Assembly: GCF_900100195.1 (NCBI RefSeq) | Contig: NZ_FNES01000009.1 | Span: 1 to 64,000, forward strand | Length of the DNA stretch: 64,000 bases | Direction: 5' to 3' | Source: Billgrantia gudaonensis | GTDB taxonomy: Bacteria > Pseudomonadota > Gammaproteobacteria > Pseudomonadales > Halomonadaceae | Shown here: in pieces, positions 33,277 through 45,086 of the stretch | Layout of the letters: each line of letters begins with the position of its first letter | Position numbering within the stretch: the stretch's first letter is position 1 | Made by a program: the position numbers and the translations under genes | The notes under the pieces: generated by a model | What the model saw: the letters and a program-made list of their open reading frames with translations, nothing else | What the model was told of the DNA's origin: nothing | The model's database searches: none

Positions 33277-34358
33277 CAGCGCACCTTGAGGGTGGCCAGG
33301 CCGACCAGCACCAGCACCACGGTGATGATCCAGAAGCGCACGATGACCCGCGGCTCCGGCCAGCCCTTGAGCTCGTAGTGGTGGTGCAGCGGGGCCATGC
33401 GGAAGATGCGCCGACCGGTGAGCTTGTAGGAGCCCACCTGCAAGATCACCGAGACGGTTTCCATGACGAAAATGCCTCCCATCACGAAGAGCACGATCTC
33501 CTGACGCACGATCACCGCCACCACGCCCAGGGCCGCCCCCAGGGCCAGCGCTCCGACATCCCCCATGAAGACCTGGGCCGGATAGGTATTGAACCACAGA
33601 AAGCCCAGGCCGGCGCCGGCAATGGTGGCACAGAACACGGCCAACTCGCCCGCGCCAGGGATGTTGGGAATCTGCAGGTAGTCGGCAAAGACGGCGTTGC
33701 CGCTGGCATAGGCGAATACGGCAAGCCCCATGGCCACCATCACGGTAGGCATGATGGCCAGGCCATCGAGACCGTCGGTCAGATTGACGGCATTGGAGCT
33801 GCCCACGATCACCAGGTAGGTGAGCACGACGTAGAAGACGCCGAGCGGCAGCACGAACTCCTTGAACAGGGGCACGATCAGGCTGGTCTCCACCGGCGAA
33901 GCGGCGGTGACGTAAAGCAGCACGGCGGCCAGGCCACCGATCAGCGACTGCCAGAAATACTTCCAGCGGGCCGGCAGACCGCGCGGGTTCTTCTCCACCA
34001 CCTTGCGATAGTCATCGACCCAGCCGATGGCACCGAAGCCCAGCGTCACCGCCAGCACGATCCACACGTAGTGGTTGGCGAGATCGCCCCACAGCAGGGT
34101 GCTGACCGCCATCGACACGAGGATCATGGCGCCGCCCATGGTCGGCGTGCCGGCCTTGGAAAGATGCGACTGGGGGCCATCGTCGCGTACCGCCTGGCCG
34201 ATCTGGCGCTCGACCAGGCGGCGAATCATCCATGGCCCCAAGAACAGGCACAGCAGCAGCGCCGTCAACGTGCCCAGGATCATGCGCAGGGTCAGGTAAT
34301 TGAAGACATTGAAGGCACTCTGGAATTGCGCCAGAAAATCGGCCAGAAAAAGCAGCAT
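33276..34358 (-). CDS. mraY: Phospho-MurNAc-pentapeptide transferase MraY
   Basis: The 360-residue membrane enzyme makes lipid I on undecaprenyl phosphate. Ten helices are expected. [14 protein letters not shown], the Asp pair in [10 protein letters not shown], and [13 protein letters not shown] with [13 protein letters not shown] are catalytic landmarks. [15 protein letters not shown] near the C-terminus is invariant in the family. It follows murF by 14 bases. Confidence 0.98.
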   Translation of the reverse strand: MLLFLADFLAQFQSAFNVFNYLTLRMILGTLTALLLCLFLGPWMIRRLVERQIGQAVRDDGPQSHLSKAGTPTMGGAMILVSMAVSTLLWGDLANHYVWIVLAVTLGFGAIGWVDDYRKVVEKNPRGLPARWKYFWQSLIGGLAAVLLYVTAASPVETSLIVPLFKEFVLPLGVFYVVLTYLVIVGSSNAVNLTDGLDGLAIMPTVMVAMGLAVFAYASGNAVFADYLQIPNIPGAGELAVFCATIAGAGLGFLWFNTYPAQVFMGDVGALALGAALGVVAVIVRQEIVLFVMGGIFVMETVSVILQVGSYKLTGRRIFRMAPLHHHYELKGWPEPRVIVRFWIITVVLVLVGLATLKVR

Positions 34359-34372
34359 GTGTTGCGCTCACC

Positions 34373-35734
34373 TCATGCATCGGCGCGCAGGGCGGCCACG
34401 ACCTTTTCCATGCCGGCACTGCGCGATCCCTTGACCAGCACGCTGGCGCCGGGGGGCAGATGGTCCAGGACGTGACGCGTCAGCGCCTCTCGGTCATTGA
34501 AATGGTACCCGCCTTCTCCGAAGGCGTCACACGCGGGCCGCGCTGGCGCCCCGCAGGTACCGAGCATGTCGATTCCCCGTTCCCTTGCATAGCGTCCGAC
34601 CTCGGCATGCAGCCGATCGGCGTCAGCGCCCAGTTCGCCCATGGCACCCAACAGGCACCAGCGCGGGCCCGGCCATTCGCCCAGCAAATCCAGCGCTGCC
34701 TTGACCGCACCGGGATTGGCGTTGTAACTATCGTCCAGCACGTGCGTACCGCGAATGCCGTCCACCACGGCAAGGCGTCCCGGCAGCGGCGGAGCCGCTG
34801 CCAGACCGGCAACGACGCGGCCGGCGGAGATGCCGAGCGCCAACGCCGCCGCGGCCGCCGCCAGGGCATTGGCCACGCTGTGGCGGCCCAGCAGGGCAAG
34901 CTGCACGCGCCCCGCCGTGCGACCATCCACGACAAGCGTGAAAGCATAACGCCCCAGAGCATCGCAGACCAGCTCGGTGGCATGCACCCGGGCGGCCTCG
35001 CTGAAACCGAAGTCGAGCACTTCACGGGGAGCAGCCAGACGCGACCAGAGGGGAAAATAGGCGTCGTCGCGATTGAGCACCGCCACGCCATCGTTCGTCA
35101 GGCCGGCGAGGATCTCCGCCTTGGCCTGGGCGATACGGCCCATGCCGCCGAATTCACCGACATGAGCGCCGGTGACGTTGGTGATCACCGTGGCCTGCGG
35201 CTCGGCCAGAGCCGTCGTCCAGGCAATCTCGCCCAGGTGGTTCGCACCCAGCTCCAGTACGGCATGGCGGTGATGCGGCATCAGCTCCAGCAGGGTCAGC
35301 GGCACACCGATGTCATTGTTGAGATTGGCGTGGGTGGCCAGCGTCTTGCCCTCGATCTCCAGCACGCTCCTGAGCAGTTCCTTGACACTGGTCTTGCCGC
35401 TGTTACCGGTCACGGCCACCAGGTGCCCTCCCCACACGCGACGCCGAGCACGCCCCAGCAACCCGAGGGCGAGGCGGGTATCCGGCACCCGAAGCTGCGG
35501 CAGCGGATCGTCCACTACCTGCTCCACCAGCGCCGCCGCAGCTCCCGCCTCACGGGCCTGGGCAATGAAGTCGTGACCATCGAAACGCTCGCCGCGCAGG
35601 GCCACGAAGAGCGCGCCGGGAACGGGCTGGCGGCTATCGGTGACGATGTCGGCAAGGCGGCGGTCCTCATCGGGTGGCGACACACCCAGTTCAGTGGCCA
35701 CCGCTTCCAGAGTACCGAGACCGCAACGGCTCAT
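34373..35734 (-). CDS. murF: UDP-MurNAc-tripeptide D-Ala-D-Ala ligase MurF
   Basis: The 453-residue ligase completes the pentapeptide. P-loop VTGNSGKTSVKELL, then LELGANHLGEIAWT, and VLDDSYNANPGAVKAALD are diagnostic. It overlaps murE by 4 bases. Confidence 0.96.
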   Translation of the reverse strand: MSRCGLGTLEAVATELGVSPPDEDRRLADIVTDSRQPVPGALFVALRGERFDGHDFIAQAREAGAAAALVEQVVDDPLPQLRVPDTRLALGLLGRARRRVWGGHLVAVTGNSGKTSVKELLRSVLEIEGKTLATHANLNNDIGVPLTLLELMPHHRHAVLELGANHLGEIAWTTALAEPQATVITNVTGAHVGEFGGMGRIAQAKAEILAGLTNDGVAVLNRDDAYFPLWSRLAAPREVLDFGFSEAARVHATELVCDALGRYAFTLVVDGRTAGRVQLALLGRHSVANALAAAAAALALGISAGRVVAGLAAAPPLPGRLAVVDGIRGTHVLDDSYNANPGAVKAALDLLGEWPGPRWCLLGAMGELGADADRLHAEVGRYARERGIDMLGTCGAPARPACDAFGEGGYHFNDREALTRHVLDHLPPGASVLVKGSRSAGMEKVVAALRADA

Positions 35735-37239
35735 GCCTTGGCCTCCCGCTCATCCAGCGCCAGCCTCACCGTTTCCACATCACTGAACGGATGACGCACG
35801 CCGTCGATCTCCTGATAGGTTTCGTGCCCCTTGCCGGCCACCAGCACCACGTCGTCGGGCGCGGCCTCGGCCAGCGTCCATGCAATGGCCTGCGCTCGTC
35901 CTGCCCGATTCCAGGCCCGCGGGCTCGCCGCCGACGAAAGGCCGGCCATGATCTGTTCGCGAATCGCTGCCGGATTCTCACCGCGGGGATTGTCATCGGT
36001 GACGACCAGACGGTCGGCATGGCGCTCGGCAGCGGCAGCCATCAGCGGCCGCTTGCCGGCGTCGCGTTCTCCGCCGCAGCCGAACAGACACCACAGTCGC
36101 CCCGGTCCCGGCAAGTGCGCGCGCAGCGCTGCCAAGGCATTCTCCAGCGCATCCGGCGTGTGCGCGTAGTCGACGATCACGCTGGGGCATCCGGGCCGGG
36201 TGAGCGGCTGCAGACGGCCCGGCACCGGCGAAATGCGTGCCGCCGCCGCGAACAGCGCTTCCAGCGATGCACCCAGACCGTACAGCGTGGCCATGGCCAG
36301 CAGCAGGTTGTCGAGAGTGAAGCGACCCAACAGCGGAAGCTCGAGGGGGAACTCACCTTCCGGCGTTGCGACCAGTGCCAGCTGCCCCTCGGGCGATGCC
36401 TGCCAGTCGAGCACGCGCAGCGTGGCCGCCGGGTCGCTGCCGACGGCCAGTACCCGAACGCCATCGGCCACGCCGGCAAGCATCAGCCGCGCCAGCCGGT
36501 CGTCGGCATTGACCACGGCCAGGACGAGCTCCGGCCGGCGAAACAGGCGAGCCTTGGCCGCAGCGTAAGCGGCCATGCTGCCATGGTAGTCGAGGTGGTC
36601 GCGGCTCAGGTTGGTGAATATCGCCGCCGTGACCCGGCAGCCATCCAGGCGCCCCTGTTCCAGGGCATGCGAGGAAGCCTCCATGGCCACCCTCGTCATG
36701 CCGTCAGCGGCCATTTCGCCCAGTGCCGCCTGCAGCATCAGCGGCCCGGGGGTCGTCAGCCGCCCTTCGGCCAAGGCGCCCGGCCGTCCGTGGCCCAGGG
36801 TACCCACCACCCCGGCCTCGCAGCCCAGCTGCCGGCTCAGTTCGGCAATGAAGTGAGTCACCGAGCTCTTGCCATTGGTACCGGTGACGCCGATCAGCTC
36901 GAGCGAATCGGGCACGGCATAGAGCGCTTGTCCCAGTTCGCCCAGCCGTTGACGCAGAAAGGGCAATGGCACCACGCGCCAATCGGCCAGCGCCTCGGGC
37001 AGTCTTTCGTCCCGGCCCAGATGATAAAGCACCCGTTCGGCACCGGCCGACAGGGCCGCCTCGACGAAATCCCGGCCATCGACTGCCTCACCGGGAACCG
37101 CCACGAAGACATCGCCCGGCTCGACCCGGCGACTGTCCTCGACCAGGCGTACCCTTGCCGGCAAGGGAGCGTCATCGGCTGGCAGGTCGGGCCAACAGCG
37201 GCGCAGTGCCGACTGGAAACGGGCTGCTGTCACGTGCAT
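35731..37239 (-). CDS. murE: UDP-MurNAc-L-Ala-D-Glu meso-diaminopimelate ligase MurE
   Basis: The enzyme adds the third residue. ATG 37239 follows CGGAGAACTGCCC (502 residues). P-loop GVTGTNGKSSVTHF and the DNPR motif in VTDDNPRGENPAAI indicate specificity for meso-diaminopimelate, as in Gram-negatives. It starts 22 bases after the ftsI stop. Confidence 0.96.
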   Translation of the reverse strand: MHVTAARFQSALRRCWPDLPADDAPLPARVRLVEDSRRVEPGDVFVAVPGEAVDGRDFVEAALSAGAERVLYHLGRDERLPEALADWRVVPLPFLRQRLGELGQALYAVPDSLELIGVTGTNGKSSVTHFIAELSRQLGCEAGVVGTLGHGRPGALAEGRLTTPGPLMLQAALGEMAADGMTRVAMEASSHALEQGRLDGCRVTAAIFTNLSRDHLDYHGSMAAYAAAKARLFRRPELVLAVVNADDRLARLMLAGVADGVRVLAVGSDPAATLRVLDWQASPEGQLALVATPEGEFPLELPLLGRFTLDNLLLAMATLYGLGASLEALFAAAARISPVPGRLQPLTRPGCPSVIVDYAHTPDALENALAALRAHLPGPGRLWCLFGCGGERDAGKRPLMAAAAERHADRLVVTDDNPRGENPAAIREQIMAGLSSAASPRAWNRAGRAQAIAWTLAEAAPDDVVLVAGKGHETYQEIDGVRHPFSDVETVRLALDEREAKA

Positions 37240-37261
37240 GGGCAGTTCTCCGGTACGGTGG

Positions 37262-38974
37262 TCATTGACGCTCACGCTGGTCGGGCGGCACATCGAGCAG
37301 GCGCAAGGCGCTACCGGCCACGCGCGAGAAGACCGGGGCCGCCACGGCCCCCCCGAAATAGTCGTCGCCGCGTGGCCGATCGATCATCACCACGGTGACG
37401 ATGCGCGGATCGGAAACCGGGGCAATGCCCGCGAACAGGCTGCGATAGGCATCCTTTTCATAACCGCGCGCCGAGGATTTGCGCACCGTCCCCGTCTTGC
37501 CGGCCACCCGATAGCCCGGCACGGCGGCCCTTCGACCACCGGTGCCGGGCTGCACGGAAGCCTCCATGATGCGCAACAGCTCGTGGGCCACCGCCGGCTC
37601 GATGGCCTCGACGCCGCTCGCCGGTTGAGCGCGCTTGAGCAGCGACGGAGGCATTCGTACCCCGTCGTTGGCCAGTGCGGTGTAGGCGCTGGCCAGCTGC
37701 AGCGCCGAGACCGACAAGCCATATCCGTAGGAGAGCGCCGCCCACTGGCTACTCGACCAGCGCACCGGCGCCGGCAGACTCCCCACCGCTTCTCCGGGAA
37801 AGCCCGTTTCGGGGCTCTGGCCGAAGCCCAGGCGGCAATAGAGTTCGGGCACCCGGGGCTCGTCGAGGCCAAGCACGAGCTTGGACATCCCGATGTTGGA
37901 AGATTTCTCGAGAATGCCGGCCAGGTCCAATTCGCCATAGTTGCGAATGTCGCGAATGGTGAACTGATCGATGCGCATCCATCCTGGAGACGTGTCGATG
38001 ACGGTGTCGAGGGAGTACTCGCCGCTCTCGAGGATGGCTGCCATGGCCAGCGGCTTGACCACCGAGCCCGGCTCGAACACGTCGACGATCGCCTGGTTGC
38101 GCAATCCTTGCGGATCGAGTCCCGCCCGGTTGTTGGGGTTGTAGGATGGCTGATTGGCCATGGCCAGCACTTCACCGGTGCGCGCATCAAGCATCACCAC
38201 GATGCCGCCATCGGCCTCGTGCTCCGCGACCGCCTTCTTGAGCTCGCGATAGGCCACGTATTGCAGCCGTTGGTCGATGGACAGCGTCAGCTCGCCGCCG
38301 GGTTCGGCTTCGCGCAGCACTTCGAGGTCGCGCACCAGCTGGCCACGGCGATCCTTGACCACGCGCCGCTTCCCAGGGGTGCCGGCCAAGTGGGGCTGAT
38401 AGGCGAGCTCGAGCCCTTCCTGACCGCGATCGTCGACGTTGGTGACGCCCACCAGCTGTGCCGTCACCTCTCCTGCCGGGTAGTAGCGTTTGTACTCATG
38501 CTGGGCATAGACCCCCGCCAGGCGAAGATCGAGAACCCGCTGGGCGGCTGCGGGGGTCAACTGACGTCGCAAGTACATGAATTCATGATCGGCATAGCGT
38601 TCCAGACGTCCATCGAGTTCGTCCAGGCTCATGCCGAGAGCTTGAGCGAGCATCAGGCGTTGGATGCGATCGTCGGCGATTTCCTGAGGGTTGGCCCAAA
38701 GCGTCACCACCGGCGTGGAAATCGCCAGTGGCTCGCCATGGCGATCGGTGATCATCCCACGATGGGCGGACAGCGGTTCGGTGCGCAGAATCCGCGCATT
38801 GCCCTGCCCCTGGAGGAAGGGCTGATCGAGGACATGGAGCGTCACGATGCGCGCCCCAAGCAGCAGCATGCCGAGCGCGACCAGCACCAGCACCACGGCA
38901 TATCGCGCCCGCCCCATGGGAGGCGATGCAGGGCGATGGCGAGGAGTGACGCCATTGCTCGGGGATGCGCTCAT
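37262..38974 (-). CDS. ftsI: Septal transpeptidase FtsI (PBP3)
   Basis: ATG 38974 overlaps the ftsL stop by 4 bases and gives 570 residues; the frame above is an ftsL shadow. One membrane helix (RYAVVLVLVALGMLLLGA) and the pedestal domain precede the transpeptidase domain. The catalytic Ser lies in EPGSVVKPL, followed by SSN in EKSSNIGMSK and KTG in VAGKTGTVRK. It crosslinks septal peptidoglycan in the periplasm with FtsW. Confidence 0.97.
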   Translation of the reverse strand: MSASPSNGVTPRHRPASPPMGRARYAVVLVLVALGMLLLGARIVTLHVLDQPFLQGQGNARILRTEPLSAHRGMITDRHGEPLAISTPVVTLWANPQEIADDRIQRLMLAQALGMSLDELDGRLERYADHEFMYLRRQLTPAAAQRVLDLRLAGVYAQHEYKRYYPAGEVTAQLVGVTNVDDRGQEGLELAYQPHLAGTPGKRRVVKDRRGQLVRDLEVLREAEPGGELTLSIDQRLQYVAYRELKKAVAEHEADGGIVVMLDARTGEVLAMANQPSYNPNNRAGLDPQGLRNQAIVDVFEPGSVVKPLAMAAILESGEYSLDTVIDTSPGWMRIDQFTIRDIRNYGELDLAGILEKSSNIGMSKLVLGLDEPRVPELYCRLGFGQSPETGFPGEAVGSLPAPVRWSSSQWAALSYGYGLSVSALQLASAYTALANDGVRMPPSLLKRAQPASGVEAIEPAVAHELLRIMEASVQPGTGGRRAAVPGYRVAGKTGTVRKSSARGYEKDAYRSLFAGIAPVSDPRIVTVVMIDRPRGDDYFGGAVAAPVFSRVAGSALRLLDVPPDQRERQ

Positions 38975-39300
38975 GGGCGAATCACCTCGACGTCGGTGAC
39001 ATCGGGCAGGCGCATGTCGAGCCGCTCCGAAGCCAGCCGCTCGATGCGTGCCGGTGACGACCAGGTGCTTTCCTCGAGCAGCAGTCGCCCCCATTCGGTC
39101 TGCAGCTGATCGCGCTCGCGCTCTAGTTGCTGCAGACGGGCGTACTGCTCACGAGTCAGGTGGCTGGCGGAAATCGACGCCATGGCCGAAGCCAGGCATG
39201 CCACCGCCAGCAATGCCACCAGTGCCAAGCGCACGCCCCCGAGCCGCCCCAAGGGCCAGCCGAAGCGTGACATGCCGGAATGCTGCGACGCTGTACTCAT
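38971..39300 (-). CDS. ftsL: Cell division protein FtsL
   Basis: The 109-residue bitopic protein has a membrane helix VRLALVALLAVACLASAMAS and a leucine-zipper-like coiled coil (LTREQYARLQQLERERDQLQ). It works with FtsB and FtsQ to activate FtsWI. Weak sequence conservation is normal; position between rsmH and ftsI decides the call. It follows rsmH by 6 bases. Confidence 0.93.
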   Translation of the reverse strand: MSTASQHSGMSRFGWPLGRLGGVRLALVALLAVACLASAMASISASHLTREQYARLQQLERERDQLQTEWGRLLLEESTWSSPARIERLASERLDMRLPDVTDVEVIRP

Positions 39301-39306
39301 GGTCCT

Positions 39307-40263
39307 TCAGGCCAGCTTGCGAGCCGCGCGCATCACCGCACTGCGGGCGCGGGGATTGGCGTCGACCTCTGCCGGTGACGGCCGCTGAGCCTTGCCCAGC
39401 GCAACCAGCCTCCTGTCCAGCTGCGCATCGCGGATCGGCACATCCCGCGGCAAGTGGCTGTCGCCGCGCACGTGTTCGCGAATGAAGCGCTTGACTCGCC
39501 GATCCTCGAGGGAGTGGAAGCTGATCACCACCAGGTGGCCGCCCGGCGCCAGCGTTTCCAGGCCGGCGCTCAGCGCCGCATCGAGCTGTTCGAGCTCGCC
39601 ATTGACGTGGATGCGCAACGCTTGGAAGACCCGTGTGGCCGGATGCTTGCCCTTCTCCCAAGCGGGATGGGCCGTCTTGACCACCTCGGCGAGATCCGCC
39701 GTACGGGTGAAGGGGCGCTCGACACGTCGAGCCACGATGGCTCTCGCCAGTCGGCGGGCAAAACGCTCCTCGCCATACTCCTTGAAGACCCGAGCCAGTT
39801 CGGCTTCGTCGGCATCGGCCAGAAAGTCGGCGGCACTCTTTCCGCGCGTGGGGTCCATGCGCATGTCGAGGGGCCCATCGCGCAGGAAACTGAAGCCGCG
39901 CTCGGGGTCGTCCAGTTGAGGCGAGGAGACGCCCACATCGAGCAGCACGCCGGCCAGGCGGCCCTGCACCCCGTGGGCTGCAGCAATCTCGTCGAGCCTG
40001 GCGAACTCACCCTTCTCGATGGTGAAGCGCGGATCGTCGATACCCCCGGCCTCGGCCACGGCCTGAGGGTCGCGATCGATGGCCAGCAACCGCCCCGTCG
40101 GTGCCAGCCGCGCAAGGATGGCCCGGCTGTGACCACCGCGACCGAAGGTACCGTCCAGATAGACGCCCTCCGGGTCGTGAACCAGGGTATCGACCGCTCC
40201 GTCGAGCAGGACGCTGGCATGGCGAAAGCCGCGGAGGGCCGATTCGGGGGCGGATGACGACAT
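39307..40263 (-). CDS. rsmH: 16S rRNA m4C1402 methyltransferase RsmH
   Basis: The 318-residue SAM enzyme methylates N4 of C1402. [14 protein letters not shown], the SAM loop [34 protein letters not shown] and [16 protein letters not shown] are family marks. It is the first gene of the leftward dcw cluster. mraZ, which normally precedes it, is absent; rnpB lies about 60 bases upstream. Confidence 0.97.
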   Translation of the reverse strand: MSSSAPESALRGFRHASVLLDGAVDTLVHDPEGVYLDGTFGRGGHSRAILARLAPTGRLLAIDRDPQAVAEAGGIDDPRFTIEKGEFARLDEIAAAHGVQGRLAGVLLDVGVSSPQLDDPERGFSFLRDGPLDMRMDPTRGKSAADFLADADEAELARVFKEYGEERFARRLARAIVARRVERPFTRTADLAEVVKTAHPAWEKGKHPATRVFQALRIHVNGELEQLDAALSAGLETLAPGGHLVVISFHSLEDRRVKRFIREHVRGDSHLPRDVPIRDAQLDRRLVALGKAQRPSPAEVDANPRARSAVMRAARKLA

Positions 40264-40323
40264 GCGCTTCTCGGTGTTGGGAGCCGGGCGACGGTCGCTG
40301 CCGCCGTGCCGGCCAGTAAAACG

Positions 40324-40690
<367 letters not shown>

Positions 40691-40696
40691 AGCGCA

Positions 40697-40725
40697 AGAA
40701 TACCAGCGCCCGGGAACCCTCTCAA
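40697..40725 (-). promoter_or_regulatory. rnpB promoter
   Basis: On the minus strand TTGAGA (40720-40725) and TATTCT (40697-40702) lie 17 bases apart and 7 bases before the rnpB 5' end. The -35 overlaps the rsmI stop codon. Confidence 0.75.
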
Positions 40726-41585
40726 TGACTTTGCCGGGTCTCCTTGATCACCTGAGCCCGGGCATACCAAGCCTTCTTCGTCCCGCCCAGCAACCGTGCA
40801 GCCACGCCGGCAGCCTGCTTGACGCCCATGCCCTCGTCCAACAAGGCCCGCAACAGCGCTTCCCCGTCGATCTGCATCGCCGCCCCCCGACGCGGCTCTG
40901 CGCCGGCCAGCATGACCACGAACTCGCCGCGAGCCTGATCGGGATCTTCCGCCAGGCGAATCGACAGGCTCTCAGCACTGCCTTCGAGAAACGTCTCGTA
41001 GGCCTTGGTCAGCTCGCGCGCCAGTACCAGGTGCCGCTGTCCCAGCACGGCGCCGATGTCAGCCAGAGTATCTCGAATGCGGTGCGGCGACTCGTAGAGC
41101 ACCAGCGTTTCTTCGCGTTCCGCCAGCGCTTCCAGCCGCGCCCGGCGTGCCGAACCACGCGCCGGCAGGAAACCTTCGAAGAGAAAGCGGTCGGTAGGCA
41201 GGCCGGCCGCCGAGAGCGCCGCCACCAGGGCACAAGCGCCGGGGATGGGAACCACTCGTCGCCCCCTCGCCCGCAGCTCCCGAACCAGCACGAAGCCAGG
41301 GTCGCTGATCAGCGGCGTGCCGGCATCGCTGATCAGAGCGATGTCGTCACCCGCTCCCAGACGCGCATCGATCTGCGCGACGCGAGCCGTTTCGTTGTGT
41401 TCATGCAGCGACAGCAATGGGCGATGAAGCCCAAGATGGCGCAGCAAGCGGGCGCTGTGCCGCGTATCCTCGGCCGCGACCAGAGCCACCTCGGCCAGGA
41501 CGCGCGCCGCCCGCGGACTCAGGTCGTCCAGATTCCCAATCGGCGTGGCGACCACGTACAATGATCCTGAGCTCGAATCCGACAT
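40722..41585 (-). CDS. rsmI: 16S rRNA 2'-O-ribose C1402 methyltransferase RsmI
   Basis: ATG 41585 gives 287 residues. The tetrapyrrole-methylase fold is shown by SLYVVATPIGNLDDLSPRA, VAAEDTRHSARLLRHLG, LISDAGTPLISDPGF and VPIPGACALVAALSAAGLPT. It modifies the same rRNA base as RsmH. It is divergent from lpoA, as in many gammaproteobacteria. Confidence 0.97.
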   Translation of the reverse strand: MSDSSSGSLYVVATPIGNLDDLSPRAARVLAEVALVAAEDTRHSARLLRHLGLHRPLLSLHEHNETARVAQIDARLGAGDDIALISDAGTPLISDPGFVLVRELRARGRRVVPIPGACALVAALSAAGLPTDRFLFEGFLPARGSARRARLEALAEREETLVLYESPHRIRDTLADIGAVLGQRHLVLARELTKAYETFLEGSAESLSIRLAEDPDQARGEFVVMLAGAEPRRGAAMQIDGEALLRALLDEGMGVKQAAGVAARLLGGTKKAWYARAQVIKETRQSH

Positions 41586-41626
41586 GAGGGCTCCCGGCAA
41601 GCGACGACGACAAGGGACACGTTATC

Positions 41627-43445
41627 ATGGACAAGACGCCTCGCGGCCTGCTGGCCACCGTGCTGTTCGCGCTGCTGCTCGGCGGTTGCGCGTATCAGCC
41701 GGGACCGGCCGAGCGACTCCCCGACGACCCGCAAGCGCTACTCGAGCAAGCCAGCCAGCAAGAAGGCGAGCAAGCGGCCATCAGCCGCCTCGAAGCGGCC
41801 GCCATCCTAGCACGGCAGGATCAACGCACCCAGGCTCTGGAGGTCGCATCCGAACTCGACGATGCCGCACTCGACGATGCCGACTACCAGCGCTGGGCAC
41901 TGCTGCTGTCACGCCTCGGTGGCGAAGCGGAAGACGCCTCGGCCGTGCTCCGCGCCACTCAGGACATCGACGCGCGCGACATCGACCGGGAAGCGGCGAA
42001 TACCCTGCGGGAGCGCCGAGCGCGCGCCCTGGCCGAGATCGGCGAACACCTGGCCGCAGCCCAGGCTTTTCTCGCCGTGCAGCGCGACACCGACGCCACC
42101 GCCCTCAACGAGGACATCTGGCACTCGCTGTCACGCCTCGACGGCCAGCAACTGGCCGCCCTGGCAGATGACGCCGGAGGACTCACCGAAGGATGGATCG
42201 AACTGGCCCGCCTGACCCGCGATTCCGGCAGCGACATCGAGCGCCTGTTCTCGCAGGTCGACTCCTGGCGCAATCGCAACCCTCGCCACCCTGCCGCCCG
42301 TGAAGTTCCCAGCGACCTGCTGGCCCTGCGCGAACTGCGTGGCCAGGAAATCCGCCACGTTGCCGTCTTTCTACCCGAGTCGGGTCCGCTGGCCAGTGTC
42401 GCCGAGGCGATCCGCCAGGGGCTGCGCACCCACCACCTCAATGCCGTGGAGCGCAACGGGGGGCTGCGCATGAGCTTTTTCGACTCGAGTCTGGGCGACC
42501 TCGAACTCCTGTACGCCGAGGCACGCGACGCCGGCGCACAGGTAGCCATCGGCCCGCTCGACAAGGAACTGGTGACCCGGCTCGAGGAGCGTGATCGGGT
42601 GCCGATCCCGACCCTGGCTCTCAACTATGGTGAAAACGACCGCAACCAGGCCGACCGACTCTATCAGTACGGTCTTTCGGCCGAGGACGAAGCGCGCCAG
42701 GTTGCGCGCCGCGCCCGCGAGGACGGCCATCGCCGGGCTGCCATGCTGATTCCCGACAACGGCTGGGGCCGCCGGGTGGGTGAAGCCTTCGAAGCAGCCT
42801 GGCAGCGCCAGGATGGCACCATCACCAGCCGGGTCTCCTACGATCCGTCCGGCTCGGCCACCGACAGTACCCAGCGTGCCCTGGACGGTGGTACTCCCGA
42901 CATGCTCTTCCTGCTCGCGGTGCCCAGCTTCGCCCGACAGGTTCCCCCCACCCTCGACTACTACGATGCCGCCGAACTGCCCATCTACGCCACCTCGCAC
43001 CTCCATGAGGGACGCCCTCAGCCGCTGCTGGACCACGATCTCGATGGCGTCAACTTCATCGACATTCCCTGGCAGATCCCCGATGCCGCGGTCGGCGGCG
43101 AGGAAGCCCTGCCCTTTCAGGCCAGTTATCGCCAGCTGCGCGAGGATGCCGACCCGTCTCTGTTTCGCCTTCTGGCCATGGGCGTAGATGCCTACGAACT
43201 GGCACTGCGTCTACCCCAGTTCCGCCTCCTCCCCGACAGCGAATTGTTCGGCGCCACCGGCACGCTGAGCGTGGGCAGCGACGGTCGCATTCACCGCCGC
43301 CTGCCATGGGCTCGCTTCGAGAACGGCTTGCCCCGTCCGGTACTGGTCACCGACTTTCTGGATGACGAAGGAGTGACCGATGACGCCATGAGCCTCGACG
43401 ACGCCCCACTCGGCAACGAGCCGCTGAAGGCCCCGGAGAGCAGCG

Positions 43446-43459
<14 letters not shown>
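41627..43459 (+). CDS. lpoA: Outer-membrane lipoprotein LpoA, activator of PBP1a
   Basis: The 610-residue lipoprotein has the lipobox LLGGC with Cys21. The N-terminal part is TPR-like and helical (ARQDQRTQALEVASELDDA). The C-terminal part is a periplasmic-binding-protein fold (RHVAVFLPESGPLASVAEAI, then RAAMLIPDNGWGRRVGEAF). It reaches through peptidoglycan to stimulate the synthase PBP1a. yraN overlaps its end by 14 bases. Confidence 0.93.
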
Positions 43460-44430
<971 letters not shown>

Positions 44431-44434
44431 CCCC

Positions 44435-45013
44435 ATGACCCGATACCGCCTCATTCCATTCCTGCTCCTGACCGCCCTGCTCGGCCTGACCGGCTGTACG
44501 GCCATCACCGGCGTCACCCACCCCGGCACCATCGAGGAAAACTACGGCGAGCGTACCCTGGGCACGAAAGTCGAAGACGAGAGCATCGAAACCAAGGTCA
44601 CGCACAACTTGCGTCGCAGCGACTCGCGCCTGGACGATGCGCGGATCAACGTCGATGCCTACAACCGCGTGGTGCTGCTCACCGGCCAGGTGCCCAGCGA
44701 AGAGCTCAAGCAAATGGCCAGCGACATCGCCAGCGACGTGCGAAACGTGCGCGCCGTGCACAATGAGCTGGCCATTGCCGGCAACCTTCCCGCCAGTCAG
44801 CGTCTGGCAGATACCTGGCTCAATACCCGCATCCGTACGTCCCTGGCAGCCGACGAGACCATCGATACCAGCCGCCTGCGCTTCATTACCGAGAACGCCA
44901 GCGTCTATATCATGGGGATCGTCACCCGCGCCGAGGCCGACCGCATCGTCGATGCCGTCTCGGGCATTGGCGGCGTGCAACGCATCGTCAAGGTCTTCGA
45001 CTACCTGGACTGA
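44435..45013 (+). CDS. dolP: Outer-membrane lipoprotein DolP (two BON domains)
   Basis: ATG 44435 gives 192 residues with lipobox LGLTGC (Cys21). Two BON domains follow: DESIETKVTHNLRRSDSRLD to about residue 110, and NTRIRTSLAADETID to the end. The Trp/Gly signature FITENASVYIMGIV is present. DolP supports outer-membrane integrity and BAM function. It follows diaA by 4 bases and ends at a terminator. Confidence 0.94.
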   Translation: MTRYRLIPFLLLTALLGLTGCTAITGVTHPGTIEENYGERTLGTKVEDESIETKVTHNLRRSDSRLDDARINVDAYNRVVLLTGQVPSEELKQMASDIASDVRNVRAVHNELAIAGNLPASQRLADTWLNTRIRTSLAADETIDTSRLRFITENASVYIMGIVTRAEADRIVDAVSGIGGVQRIVKVFDYLD

Positions 45014-45027
45014 GCGTCCATAAACGA

Positions 45028-45056
45028 CAACGGCAGGCCCGTTCGGCCTGCCGTTG
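45028..45056. terminator. Terminator between convergent dolP and sspB
   Basis: A perfect 12-bp stem CAACGGCAGGCC/GGCCTGCCGTTG with a CGTTC loop. It lies 14 bases after dolP and 30 bases after the sspB stop on the other strand, so it can serve both. Confidence 0.8.
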
Positions 45057-45086
45057 CGGCGTCCTCTTCCCCGCACGGGGATCGTG